Source: Amycolatopsis nivea
GTDB lineage: Bacteria > Actinomycetota > Actinomycetes > Mycobacteriales > Pseudonocardiaceae
Assembly: GCF_004522235.1 (NCBI RefSeq)
Contig: NZ_SDLT01000057.1
Location: 1-32,796, forward strand
Reading direction: 5' to 3'
DNA length: 32,796 nucleotides
Part shown: positions 7,988-16,197 of the stretch, piece after piece
Layout of the letters: every line of letters starts with the position of its first letter
Position numbering within the stretch: the first letter of the stretch is position 1
Translations under genes and position numbers: made by a program
The notes under the pieces: model-generated
What the model saw: the letters and a program-made list of their open reading frames with translations, nothing else
What the model was told of the DNA's origin: nothing
Databases searched by the model: none

Positions 7988-9196
7988 TCAGAGGTCGACG
8001 ACCGCGAGCCCGTCCGCCACCACGACGCCGTCGTGCAGCACCGTCCGGTCCTTGCCGCGGTCCATCACCGCGCTGGTCGGCGTCTCGCCGTCCACCAGCA
8101 CCAGATCCGCGCGGTCGCCGACCGCCACACCGGGCCGGTCGGCGATCCCCGCCAGCCGGGGCACGTCGTGGCTCATGATCGACGCGCCGCCCATCGTCGC
8201 GACCGCCAGCGCCATCTCGATCAGCTCGTCGCGCCGGAACCCGTGCGTGAAGGCCAGCTGCCACGTGCGGTCGAGGAGATCGCAGTTGCCGTACGGGCTC
8301 CAGTAGTCCCGCTGCCCGTCCTCCCCCAGCCCGACGCGCACGCCCGCGGTCGTCAGGTCCGCCAGCGACAACTGCCGGTCGACGGACGGCGCGACGGTTG
8401 CCATCGCGATGTCCAGCTCCGCGAACGTGTCGATCAGCCGGCGGCTCACCGCTTCCGAAACCGAGCCCAGCTCGTACGCGTGCGACATGGTGACCTTGCC
8501 GCGCATGTCCAGCGCGCGGACGCGTTCGATCACCAGGTCCGTCGAAAAGACCGCGAGATGCCCCGGCTCGTGCAGATGGATGTCGACCTCGACGCCGTAC
8601 TTCTCGGCCAGCCCGAACACGACGTCCAAGTGCCCCTTGGGATCCTTGTCGAGCGAACACGGATCGATCCCGCCGACCACCGACGCACCCGAACGCAGCG
8701 CGGCCTCCAGCACGTCCACGGTTCCGGGCTCGCGCAGGATCCCTGCCTGCGGAAACGCCATCACCTCGACGTCCGCGTGCGCGGCGAAGCGCTCCTTGGC
8801 GGCGAGCACCGCGTCGAGCTTCTCGAGCTGGCAGTCGACGTCGACCTGCGCGTAGGTGCGCACGCGAGTGGTCCCGTTCGCGATCATCCGCTCCAACGTG
8901 CCCGCGACGCGTTCCGGCAGCGGCACCTCGGCGTTCCGCCAGTTCTCGCGGTCGTTCAGCATCATCGCCCAGACGCCCGGCGCCCCCGTGTGCGGCCGGA
9001 ACGGCAGCCCGATGCGCGTCGAGTCGAGGTGCACGTGGACGTCGCTGAAGGACGGGAACAACAGCCGCCCGCGCCCCTCGACCACCTCGCCGCCGGACCC
9101 CGCCGGGCCATGCGGACGAACCGCGGCGATCCGGCCGCCGGCCACCTCGACGTCGCTGCGCTGACCGCCCCAGGGACGGACGTCACGGATCAACAC
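7988..9196 (-). CDS. Cytosine-deaminase-like amidohydrolase (second paralogue)
   Basis: 402 residues from the GTG at 9196, chosen because AAAGG lies 8 bases before it; the frame stays open further upstream through the operator, which argues against longer starts. Metal ligands are H54 and H56 (SDVHVHLDST), H207 with E210 (DIHLHEPG), H239 (MSHAYELG) and D293 (LGEDGQRDYWSPYG). The H-x-x-E pattern matches the zinc/iron and catalytic pair of CodA-type deaminases better than the paralogue at 4293 does. The two are clearly related (GGIDP, RGK-V, HLHxxG). It is transcribed leftward from a promoter with the shared TTGGTATACCAA operator. The substrate is unknown; two related deaminases in one regulon suggest successive steps or a substrate range. 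Confidence 0.88.
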   Translation of the reverse strand: MLIRDVRPWGGQRSDVEVAGGRIAAVRPHGPAGSGGEVVEGRGRLLFPSFSDVHVHLDSTRIGLPFRPHTGAPGVWAMMLNDRENWRNAEVPLPERVAGTLERMIANGTTRVRTYAQVDVDCQLEKLDAVLAAKERFAAHADVEVMAFPQAGILREPGTVDVLEAALRSGASVVGGIDPCSLDKDPKGHLDVVFGLAEKYGVEVDIHLHEPGHLAVFSTDLVIERVRALDMRGKVTMSHAYELGSVSEAVSRRLIDTFAELDIAMATVAPSVDRQLSLADLTTAGVRVGLGEDGQRDYWSPYGNCDLLDRTWQLAFTHGFRRDELIEMALAVATMGGASIMSHDVPRLAGIADRPGVAVGDRADLVLVDGETPTSAVMDRGKDRTVLHDGVVVADGLAVVDL

Positions 9197-9222
9197 GGAG
9201 AGCACCTTTCTCGACGGACACT

Positions 9223-9234
9223 TTGGTATACCAA
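9223..9234. promoter_or_regulatory. TTGGTATACCAA operator, perfect 12-bp palindrome
   Basis: The best copy of the GntR-type site in the window, a perfect 12-bp palindrome 26 bases upstream of the leftward GTG at 9196. TATACC inside it can act as the -10 element. Placement relative to the start codon matches the sites at 2600-2609 and 6956-6970. Confidence 0.75.
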
Positions 9235-9296
9235 GAGTACCCTGGTCCCGCCGAGCCGTCCGCACGTGTTCGACGAAGAGATGTCGCTGCGGGTCT

Positions 9297-10133
9297 TCAG
9301 CCAGCCAGCAAACGCAGAAGCCGAGCAGTCTCCGAGGCCACCGCACTCCTCCCCAGCCGCACGTACTTCCGCGGGTCCACCGCCTCTGGCTGTTCCTCCA
9401 GGAACTGCCGGACCGACCGCGTGAACAGACCATTAAGGTGCGTTGAGATATTAACCTTCGCCATCCCGCTCACCACGGCTCCGCGCAGTTCCTCGTCCGA
9501 CAGGCCTGATGAGCCGTGCAATACCAGCGGGACCGGTACCGCGTCTCGCAATCGGGTGACCAGTGCGCGGTCCACCTGGGCCGTCCGTTCCACCATCGCG
9601 TGGGACGTTCCTACGGCCACCGCGAGTGCGTCCACGCCGGTCACGGTCACGAAGTCCGCCGCTTCGGCTGGGTCGGTGCGGGCGCCGGGCGCGTGCACCC
9701 CGTCCTTGCCGCCGACTTCGCCCAGTTCCGCTTCCACCGCCACGCCGACGTCGTGACAGCGCGAGGCGATTTCGCGGGTCATACGCAGGTTTTCCTCGTA
9801 TGGCAGATGCGATCCGTCGTACATCACGCTGTCCACGCCCAGTGCGATGCCCTCGCGGATCAGCTCCGGGTCTTCGATGTGGTCCAGGTGCACCAGCACG
9901 TCGACCGACGCGCGGCGGGCGATTTCCCGGGACGCGACGGTGATCGGGGCCAGCCCGCCGTGGTAGCGGACGCAGTTTTCGCTGATCTGCAGCACCACCG
10001 GCAATCCGGCCTGTTCCGCGCCTTCGGCGATGGCCTCGGCGTGTTCCAGCAGGATCACGTTGAACGCGCCCACGGCGGAACCGCGCTCGCGGGCGGCGGT
10101 CAGCAGCGTCGGCAGGTCGGGGCGGGTGATCAT
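9297..10133 (-). CDS. Class II fructose/tagatose-bisphosphate aldolase
   Basis: 278 residues. Family motifs are all visible: D84 and H85 (HLDHIEDPE) for catalysis and zinc, YDGSHLPYEEN, EAELGEVGGKDG (134-145), VGTSHAM with H178, LHGSSG with H206, and KVNISTHL. This is the GatY/KbaY/Fba zinc aldolase pattern, which splits tagatose-1,6-bisphosphate or fructose-1,6-bisphosphate into dihydroxyacetone phosphate and glyceraldehyde-3-phosphate. Its start overlaps the stop of the PfkB gene (ATGA, 10133-10130), so the two are coupled. With the AgaS-like isomerase and the kinase upstream, a tagatose-bisphosphate role is more likely than glycolysis. It is the last gene of a three-gene leftward operon. 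Confidence 0.9.
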   Translation of the reverse strand: MITRPDLPTLLTAARERGSAVGAFNVILLEHAEAIAEGAEQAGLPVVLQISENCVRYHGGLAPITVASREIARRASVDVLVHLDHIEDPELIREGIALGVDSVMYDGSHLPYEENLRMTREIASRCHDVGVAVEAELGEVGGKDGVHAPGARTDPAEAADFVTVTGVDALAVAVGTSHAMVERTAQVDRALVTRLRDAVPVPLVLHGSSGLSDEELRGAVVSGMAKVNISTHLNGLFTRSVRQFLEEQPEAVDPRKYVRLGRSAVASETARLLRLLAG

Positions 10134-11017
10134 GCGGGGGCTCCGTTCAGGAATCGGTGGTACGCGGGGAGATCGACTTCTCCGGCGACCGGGCGGAGGA
10201 CGGCCGCGGCACCCAGGGCGGCGGCGTTGTGCAGGGCTTCGATCAGGGGGCGGCCGGCGGCGAGGGTGACGGCCAGCCCGGCCGTCGCGGCATCCCCGGC
10301 ACCGGTGGGGTTGCCCTGCACATCGGGGATGGCGGGGACGGCGAAGACGCCACCGGAGGTGTAGGCGGCGATGCCGTCTGCCCCGCGCGAGACGACGACC
10401 GGTTGTGCGCCCAGCCGGAGCAGGGCCGCGGCTCCCGCAGCCTCGTCGGCGGCAGAGGTCGCGGCGAGGAGTTCGGCCTGGTTCGGCTTCACTGCCGCAC
10501 CTGCTCGGGCGGCGGCCAGCAGTGCCGGGCCGGAGGCGTCGACCAGCGTCCGCACCCCGGCTTCCCGGGCGATGCGGACCCAGTCGGCGACCAGGTCCGG
10601 CGAGGTGCCCCGGGGCAGAGATCCGGAGACAACCAGCAGGGCAGCCGCAGACAGGCAGTTCGACAGGCGCGAACCGAAAGCTGTCCATTCCTCTTCGGAC
10701 ACTTCCGGGCCAGGTTCCGTATAGACCGTCGGATGGCCGTCGCCGGTCACCGTCACGGTGGTCCGGGTTTCGCCGGAGATCGGGACGGCCTCGAACGGAA
10801 CATCCAGCGCTCCCCCGAGCCACCGGCCCGCGTCGCCGCCCAGCGGGAGAAGCGTCCGGACCGGGATGTCCACCGCGGCGAGCACCCGGGCCACGTTCAC
10901 GCCCTTGCCGCCCGGCCGTCGCTGCACCTCCAGCACCCGGTTCGTGTCGCCGGGCGTGTGGGTGCCGACCCGGTAGGTGACGTCGATGGCCGGGTTCGGC
11001 GTCAGCGTGACGATCAT
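10130..11017 (-). CDS. PfkB-family hexose-phosphate kinase (1-phosphofructokinase/tagatose-6-phosphate kinase type)
   Basis: 295 residues starting MIVTLTPNPAIDVTY, the signature opening of the FruK/LacC branch. Further family motifs are PGGKGVNVARVL (35-46), SGSLPRG (131-137), KPNQAEL (177-183) and the anion-hole and catalytic base loop GNPTGAGDA (235-243, base D242). FruK/LacC enzymes phosphorylate a sugar phosphate rather than a free sugar. In this operon the likely reaction is tagatose-6-phosphate to tagatose-1,6-bisphosphate, feeding the aldolase encoded next. The ATG at 11017 shares one base with the stop of the SIS gene (TGATG), and its own stop overlaps the aldolase start. Which of fructose-1-phosphate or tagatose-6-phosphate is used cannot be settled from sequence. 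Confidence 0.88.
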   Translation of the reverse strand: MIVTLTPNPAIDVTYRVGTHTPGDTNRVLEVQRRPGGKGVNVARVLAAVDIPVRTLLPLGGDAGRWLGGALDVPFEAVPISGETRTTVTVTGDGHPTVYTEPGPEVSEEEWTAFGSRLSNCLSAAALLVVSGSLPRGTSPDLVADWVRIAREAGVRTLVDASGPALLAAARAGAAVKPNQAELLAATSAADEAAGAAALLRLGAQPVVVSRGADGIAAYTSGGVFAVPAIPDVQGNPTGAGDAATAGLAVTLAAGRPLIEALHNAAALGAAAVLRPVAGEVDLPAYHRFLNGAPA

Positions 11018-11907
11018 CAGACGAGGATCACCGAGCGCGTCAGCGAGCGCGGACGGTCGGGATCCAGGCCGCGCCGGGCCGCCAGTGCGACGGCGAAGCG
11101 TTGCGCCACCACGAGTGCGGCGAGCGGGTCCAGGTCGTGGTGGACGAAACGCGCGCCGGTGCGGGCGACGTCGTCCGCGAGTCCGGCGGGGGCCTCGCCC
11201 AGCGACCACACGAGACGGCCTGGCTGAGCGATCGCGATCGGTCCGTGGCGGTAGTCCATGGCGGGGTACGACTCGGCCCAGAACTGTGCGGCCTCGCGGG
11301 TCTTGAGTGCGGCTTCGCAAGCCAGGCCCACGGCAGCGCCACGGCCGATAAAGGTGACCTGCTCGGCGTCGAGGAGGTCGTCGATCGGTTCGGTCAGCGC
11401 GGCCGCACAGGACGTGGCGAGCTGGTCGATGTCGTCGCCCAGACCGGCGCGCAACAGGGCGAGCGTGGTGGTGGCGAAGCGGGTCTGCACCACGGATTGT
11501 TCGTCGGCGAAGGAAAGTTCGACGACCTCGTCCGCGACCGCCGCAGCGGGGCTGTCGCCGACCGCGGTGATCAGCACGGTGCGTTGCGCAGGCATCGCGG
11601 TGAGCAGGTCGATGATCTCGGTCGTGGTGCCGGAGCGGGAAATCGCCACGACGCGGTCGTACTCGCGCGAGGCCGGGTATTCGGAGCCGGCGAAGGCGTC
11701 GGTGACCCCGTGACCGCGTTGTTCGCGGGCGACGGCGTAGCTCATCGCGATGAACCAGCTGGTGCCGCAGCCGACGACGGCCACTCGTTCGCCCGGCTGA
11801 GGCAGCGCGGCGGACGGGGCCAGCGCGGCCGCCGCGCGCCACATTTCGGGCTGGGAAGCCAGTTCGGCGGCCACGAAGGAGCCGGGAGCATCCGGAAGGG
11901 AGGACAC
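11017..11907 (-). CDS. SIS-domain sugar-phosphate isomerase, AgaS-like
   Basis: 296 residues from the GTG at 11907, with two SIS domains. The first shows VVGCGTSWFIAMSYA (44-58) and ISRSGTTTE, the phosphosugar-binding loops; the second shows FIGRGAAVGLACEAALKTREAA and SYPAMDYRHGP. The RHGP segment is characteristic of the AgaS/GlmS isomerase branch. No glutaminase domain is present, so it is not glucosamine synthase. AgaS-type enzymes convert galactosamine-6-phosphate to tagatose-6-phosphate with loss of ammonia. It heads the operon SIS-PfkB-aldolase, which is exactly that route. The leader upstream carries a T-rich motif resembling one before the divergent operon. Confidence 0.85.
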   Translation of the reverse strand: MSSLPDAPGSFVAAELASQPEMWRAAAALAPSAALPQPGERVAVVGCGTSWFIAMSYAVAREQRGHGVTDAFAGSEYPASREYDRVVAISRSGTTTEIIDLLTAMPAQRTVLITAVGDSPAAAVADEVVELSFADEQSVVQTRFATTTLALLRAGLGDDIDQLATSCAAALTEPIDDLLDAEQVTFIGRGAAVGLACEAALKTREAAQFWAESYPAMDYRHGPIAIAQPGRLVWSLGEAPAGLADDVARTGARFVHHDLDPLAALVVAQRFAVALAARRGLDPDRPRSLTRSVILV

Positions 11908-12754
11908 GGGATGGAGGCCTTTCGATCCAGGGCGGGAGACGTGACCGACTCCGGCACTCTGCTTGAGTGTTTTTGCTTGCTACTTGCGTTATAGCGCAGA
12001 TTCAATCACAAAGTCGAGCCATCGCGGCCTCTAGAATGGGCACCGGACCGCCTCCGGCCAGGAACGAGAGACCCGGCATGACGCCCCGGCAACGCCCGAA
12101 CGTCCTGCTCGAATGAGCGGGCGAACGGGGCAGCGGCGCGATCGCGGAGAGCGGCGACGCGCTCGCGACCGCGCGGCGGGATCCCTCGACCCTTGCCGAC
12201 CAGCGGCTGATCACCCACCCGCGGCGCACGGCGTCGCCGGGTACGAGCTGCCGCTGCAATACAGCGGCGCACGGCGTCGCCGGGTACGAGCTGCCGCTGC
12301 AATACAGCGCCGTACGGGCCGCCGGGCACGGGCTGCCGCTGCAATACAAGACCGCCCACCCGCGCCGTACCGGGCGCTGGGTACGAGCTGCTGCCGCAGC
12401 ACAAGACTGCCGCCCGTGCCGCAGACCTGCCGCGACCAGGCGAAACGGCGGAGCCCAACGGGGTCGCCCGCGCGCTGGACAAGAGCGTGCAGGTCCGGCA
12501 AGCCCAGCCCGACCGTCCTCGCCAACGCCTGCGAGCCGTCAGTCCATGCGCAGGTCAAGATCGTCGCGACCTGCGAACCGGCCGACTCGGCGTCCGCGGG
12601 CGGCACGGCACTCCGTCCACAAGGGAGCACCCGCCGACCTCGCCACGCCCTCCGCGGAGCCGGTCGTCGCCCCACGAGCGGACCCGCGCCATTGCGCATT
12701 TATGATTGTTTTGCCATCATGCAGATCAATATCACGCAGAGGTGAGGTGGCGCG
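11908..12754. other. Long divergent spacer with promoters and decayed sequence
   Basis: 847 bases separate the leftward isomerase operon from the rightward transport operon. TGAGTGTTTTTGC (11964-11976), near the leftward start, and TGATTGTTTTGC (12703-12714), near the rightward start, are similar and may be sites for one regulator; ATGAT/ATCAT arms flank the second. Between them lies a 43-bp tandem repeat and GC-rich sequence in which short, frame-switching coding-like stretches occur but no intact gene with a ribosome binding site. A DeoR, LacI or GntR regulator gene, expected for such a locus, is not present here. Confidence 0.5.
12221..12405. repeat. Degenerate tandem repeat, 43-bp unit, about 3.5 copies
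   Basis: Copies 12221-12263 and 12264-12306 are identical 43-mers. Copy three (12307-12348) is 42 bases with several changes, and a fourth, more diverged copy follows to about 12405. All share a GTACGAGCTGCCGCTGCAAT-type core. The unit is not a multiple of three, so a repeat protein is unlikely in any frame. Confidence 0.85.
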
Positions 12755-13936
12755 GTGGTGAACCCCGGGGTGCTGCGGGTCGGTGTGGTCGGCGTCGGCC
12801 TGCGGGCCGGGATCGCCCGGCACGTGGCGGAATCCGGCGTCGCGGCGGAACTGGCGGCGGCTTCGGATCCCGACGAGCGCGGCCGGGCGCGAGCGCGCGA
12901 AATGTTCGGCGGCATCGAGATCGTGCCGGGACACCGGGAACTCGCGAATCTGGTCGACGCCGCGATCGTGACCTCGCCGGACTGGACGCACGCCGAGATC
13001 GCCGTCGACCTGCTCCGCGCCGGAGTGGCGGTGTACCTCGAAAAGCCGCTGGCCACAACGCTTCCCGACGCGGACGCGGTCCTCGCCGCCGCACAGGAGA
13101 CCGGCACTCCGCTCTACATTGGACACAACTTCCGGCACTCCGCCGTCGTCCGCACGCTCCGCGACGTCGTGACGCGCGGCGAGATCGGCGAAGTGAAAGC
13201 CGTCTGGTGTCGTCACTTCGTCGGCAACGGCGGCGACTATTACTTCAAGGACTGGCACGCCGACCGCAGCCGCGTAAACTCCTTGCTGCTGCAGAAAGCC
13301 AGCCACGACCTCGACGTCATCCACTACCTCGCCGGAGGCTTCACCCGCCGCGTCACCGCGATGGGCGACCTGACCGTCTACGGTGGCATCACCGACCGCA
13401 GCGGCCAGGGCGACCGCCTCGCCGACGACTGGTTTTCCTTCGACAACTGGCCTCCCGCCGCACAAACCGGCCTCAACCCGGTCGTCGACGTCGAAGACCT
13501 CTCGATGGTCCACATGCGACTCGACAACGGTGTCCTCGCCAGCTACGAACAATGCCATTTCACGCCCGACTACTGGCGCAACTACACCGTAATCGGCACC
13601 GAAGGCCGCGCGGAGAACTTCGGCGACACCGGCGGCGGCGTGGTGAAGGTGTGGAACCGCCGTCGCGGATGGGCGCTGGACGGAGACCGCGAGTACCCGA
13701 TCGACGGTGTCGCATCAGGACACCAGGACGCGGATCTCCTGACCATGACCGAATTCCTGCGTTACGTAGTGCACGGCGACCCGCCGGCACTGTCCCCGAT
13801 CGCCGCCCGCGAAGCCGTGGCGGCGGGCGCGCTCGCCACGCAGTCCCTGCGTTCCGGCTCCGTGCCGGTCGACGTCCCTCCCCTGCCCGAACAACTGGCC
13901 GCCCATTTCTCCCCGCCGGAAGGAAATCGCAGATGA
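12755..13936 (+). CDS. Gfo/Idh/MocA family NAD(P)-dependent sugar oxidoreductase
   Basis: 393 residues; the GTG at 12755 follows GAGGTGAGG, and the adjacent GTG at 12758 is equally possible. The N-terminal Rossmann fold opens with LRVGVVGVGLRAGIA. EKPLATT (about 94-100) carries the family EKP lysine. KASHDLDVIHY supplies the catalytic region, with H as proton relay, and NFRHSAVVRTLR fits the family. Members oxidise or reduce sugars and inositols, and some act as NAD-dependent glycosidases (GH109). Here it leads the six-gene transport and glycosidase operon, so it probably modifies the imported sugar or oligosaccharide. The exact reaction cannot be assigned. Confidence 0.88.
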   Translation: MVNPGVLRVGVVGVGLRAGIARHVAESGVAAELAAASDPDERGRARAREMFGGIEIVPGHRELANLVDAAIVTSPDWTHAEIAVDLLRAGVAVYLEKPLATTLPDADAVLAAAQETGTPLYIGHNFRHSAVVRTLRDVVTRGEIGEVKAVWCRHFVGNGGDYYFKDWHADRSRVNSLLLQKASHDLDVIHYLAGGFTRRVTAMGDLTVYGGITDRSGQGDRLADDWFSFDNWPPAAQTGLNPVVDVEDLSMVHMRLDNGVLASYEQCHFTPDYWRNYTVIGTEGRAENFGDTGGGVVKVWNRRRGWALDGDREYPIDGVASGHQDADLLTMTEFLRYVVHGDPPALSPIAAREAVAAGALATQSLRSGSVPVDVPPLPEQLAAHFSPPEGNRR

Positions 13937-13988
13937 CCCCGCCCTCCCGCCGTCCCCTCCGCTAGCGCAAGGGAAGGAAAACACTCCC

Positions 13989-15272
13989 ATGCGCGTGCGA
14001 ACCCTGACCCGGCGCGGTTTTCTCCGCGGCGCGGCGGCGATGGCGCTGGTGCCCGCCGCCGCGGCGTGCGCCGAGGCCCCCGCCGCCACGTCCGGACCGG
14101 TCACCGTCGAAATGTGGCACGGCCAGAGCGACACCGGTCTCAAAGTCCTCAAGCAGCTCGTCGCCGCGTTCCAGCGCGAGCACCCCGACATCCGGATCGA
14201 CCTGGGCGGCGGCGTGCTGGCCGACGCCATGCTGCAAAAGGTGACCGCGGCGCTCGCGTCCGGTTCCTACCCGGACATCGCGTACATCTTCGGCTCCGAC
14301 CTCGCCAGCATCGCCCGCAGCCCGCGCGTGGCCGACATGGGCGACGTCGTCAACGACGGCACCCAGTTCTGGAAACCCGCGCTCGAAGCGGTCACCGTGA
14401 ACGAGCGCGTCCGCGCCGTGCCCGCGATGCTCGACTCGCTGGCCGTCGCCTGCAACAAGAAACTGTTCCAGCAGCACGGCGTCCCGCTGCCGGACGAATC
14501 CTGGCGCTGGCCGGATTTCGTGGCCACCGCTAAGAAACTGACCAACCGCGACCAGGGCCAGTTCGGCACGGCCTGGCCCGGCGCGGGCGACGAGGACACC
14601 GTCTGGCGGCTGTGGCCGATGATCTGGGACCTCGGCGGCACCATCGTCGGCCAGGACGGCCGCAGCATCGGCTTCGCCGACAGCGGTGTGCGGGCGCTCG
14701 AAGTGATCCGAAACCTGGCCGCCGACCGCAGTGTCTACATCGACCCGAAACCCGGCTCCGAGCAGATGTACCAGGCCTTCGCCTCGGGCCGGATCGCGAT
14801 GGTGCCGACCGGTCCGTGGCAGCTGCCCGACATCGCCGACGCGGGAATCGACTACCAGATCGTCCCGCTGCCGACGTTCACCGGAAAGCCGATCACCATC
14901 TCCGGCCCCGACACCTGGACGGTCTTCGACAACGGCGACCGGCGCCTCGCCGCGGCCAAGACGTTCCTGCGGTGGCTGACCGCGCCCAAGCAGGACGTCG
15001 TGTGGGACGTCGGCGCCGGCAGCCTCCCGCTGAGCGCCGGATCGCAGCGGCTTCCGGAATGGCAGCAGAAAACCCAGGACACCGCAGGGCTTTCCGTGTT
15101 CGTCAAGTCGCTCGACAACTCGCACGTCCGCGCGAACCACCCCGCCTATCCGCAGGTCTCGCAGGCCGTCGCCGCGGCGATCGTCTCGGTGCTGCTCGGG
15201 CGCGCGACCCCCGCCGATGCCATGCGCGACTGCGCTTCCGCGGCCAACGCCGCCCTCATCATCCCCCGATAG
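13989..15272 (+). CDS. Carbohydrate ABC transporter substrate-binding lipoprotein (family 1)
   Basis: 427 residues. The N terminus has a twin-arginine export signal (TRRGFLRG, 7-14), a hydrophobic stretch and a cysteine at 27 after AAAA, an imperfect lipobox. The mature part begins VTVEMWHGQSDTGLKVLKQLVAAF, typical of the CUT1 family, with later motifs DIAYIFGSDLASIA and GRIAMVPTGPWQLPDI. It would capture a sugar or oligosaccharide at the cell surface and deliver it to the two permeases encoded next. A GGAAGG ribosome binding site sits about 10 bases before the ATG. It follows the oxidoreductase by 52 bases and precedes the permease by 10. Confidence 0.9.
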   Translation: MRVRTLTRRGFLRGAAAMALVPAAAACAEAPAATSGPVTVEMWHGQSDTGLKVLKQLVAAFQREHPDIRIDLGGGVLADAMLQKVTAALASGSYPDIAYIFGSDLASIARSPRVADMGDVVNDGTQFWKPALEAVTVNERVRAVPAMLDSLAVACNKKLFQQHGVPLPDESWRWPDFVATAKKLTNRDQGQFGTAWPGAGDEDTVWRLWPMIWDLGGTIVGQDGRSIGFADSGVRALEVIRNLAADRSVYIDPKPGSEQMYQAFASGRIAMVPTGPWQLPDIADAGIDYQIVPLPTFTGKPITISGPDTWTVFDNGDRRLAAAKTFLRWLTAPKQDVVWDVGAGSLPLSAGSQRLPEWQQKTQDTAGLSVFVKSLDNSHVRANHPAYPQVSQAVAAAIVSVLLGRATPADAMRDCASAANAALIIPR

Positions 15273-15282
15273 GACCCCGCCC

Positions 15283-16197
15283 ATGTCCGTACATCCCGGC
15301 CCGATCACAGTCGCTCCGGCCGCCAAGACCCGCCGCCGCCGCGAAACCGCCGCCGCCTGGGCGTATCTGAGCCCCTCGGTCGTCGTCATCATCGGCCTCG
15401 GCCTGGTGCCCGTGGTGTGGTCGCTGATCCTCTCGTTCCAGGCCGACGACCTCGTCACCCCGTCCCGCTTCGTCGGCGTCGACAACTACGCGGCGCTCGC
15501 GCAGGACCCGCACTTCGGCCAAGCGGTCGGCAACACGCTGCTGTACACGGCGTTATACGTTCCGCTGAGCATCGTGCTCGGCCTCGCGCTGGCGCTCGCG
15601 CTGAACCGGCGGGTGCGCTTCATCGGCGCGTACCGGACGTTGATGTTCGTTCCGTTCGTGCTGTCGGCCACCGCGCAGGGCGTGCTGTTCTCGTTCATCC
15701 TCGACCCGGAGTTCGGCGTCGCCAACTCGCTGCTGCACCGGATCGGCCTGAGCCCGCAAGGGTTTCTGACCGACCCGTCGCAGGCGTTGCTGGTCCTCGT
15801 GGCCATCACGCTGTGGAGCGGCACCGGGTTCTGCATGGTGGTCTTCCTGGCCGCGCTCCAGGACGTCCCGCCGTCGCTGATCGAAGCCGCGCGGCTGGAC
15901 GGCGCCGGTCCGTTCCGGATCCTCCGGCACGTCACCCTGCCCGCCGTGCTGCCGGTGACCACGTTCCTGACGCTGTGGCAGCTGATCCAATCGCTCCAGG
16001 TGTTCGACCTGACGTACGTCACCACCAAGGGCGGACCGCTCGGCTCGACCACGGTGATCGTCTACTTCATCTGGCAGCAGGCCTTCCAGAACTTCACCGC
16101 CGGATACGGCGCTGCCGCGGCGTACGTGCTCGCCGTCGTTCTGCTGGCGCTCGGGCTGGGCGTCCGGTTGCTGCGCCGCGACAAGGAGGTCCGATGA
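15283..16197 (+). CDS. Sugar ABC transporter permease (MalF/UgpA type)
   Basis: 304 residues with six membrane segments, the first at about 27-47 (AYLSPSVVVIIGLGLVPVVWSL). The EAA motif that docks the ATPase is visible as EAARLDGAGPFRILRHVTLP. The start ATG at 15283 is 10 bases after the binding-protein stop. The 3' end overlaps the next permease by four bases (ATGA, 16194-16197). It forms the membrane channel with its neighbour. No ATP-binding subunit is encoded in the operon, so a shared ATPase of the MsiK type encoded elsewhere is presumably used, as is usual for CUT1 importers in actinomycetes. Confidence 0.92.
   Translation: MSVHPGPITVAPAAKTRRRRETAAAWAYLSPSVVVIIGLGLVPVVWSLILSFQADDLVTPSRFVGVDNYAALAQDPHFGQAVGNTLLYTALYVPLSIVLGLALALALNRRVRFIGAYRTLMFVPFVLSATAQGVLFSFILDPEFGVANSLLHRIGLSPQGFLTDPSQALLVLVAITLWSGTGFCMVVFLAALQDVPPSLIEAARLDGAGPFRILRHVTLPAVLPVTTFLTLWQLIQSLQVFDLTYVTTKGGPLGSTTVIVYFIWQQAFQNFTAGYGAAAAYVLAVVLLALGLGVRLLRRDKEVR

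Noticed and set aside
12113..12745. 210-codon open frame in the divergent spacer
   Set aside because: Contains the 43-bp repeat, which changes frame; composition is Arg/Ala-rich and no start signal is seen.
13933..13965. 10-codon ORF overlapping the oxidoreductase stop
   Set aside because: Too short, proline/arginine-rich, no ribosome binding site of its own; probably chance.
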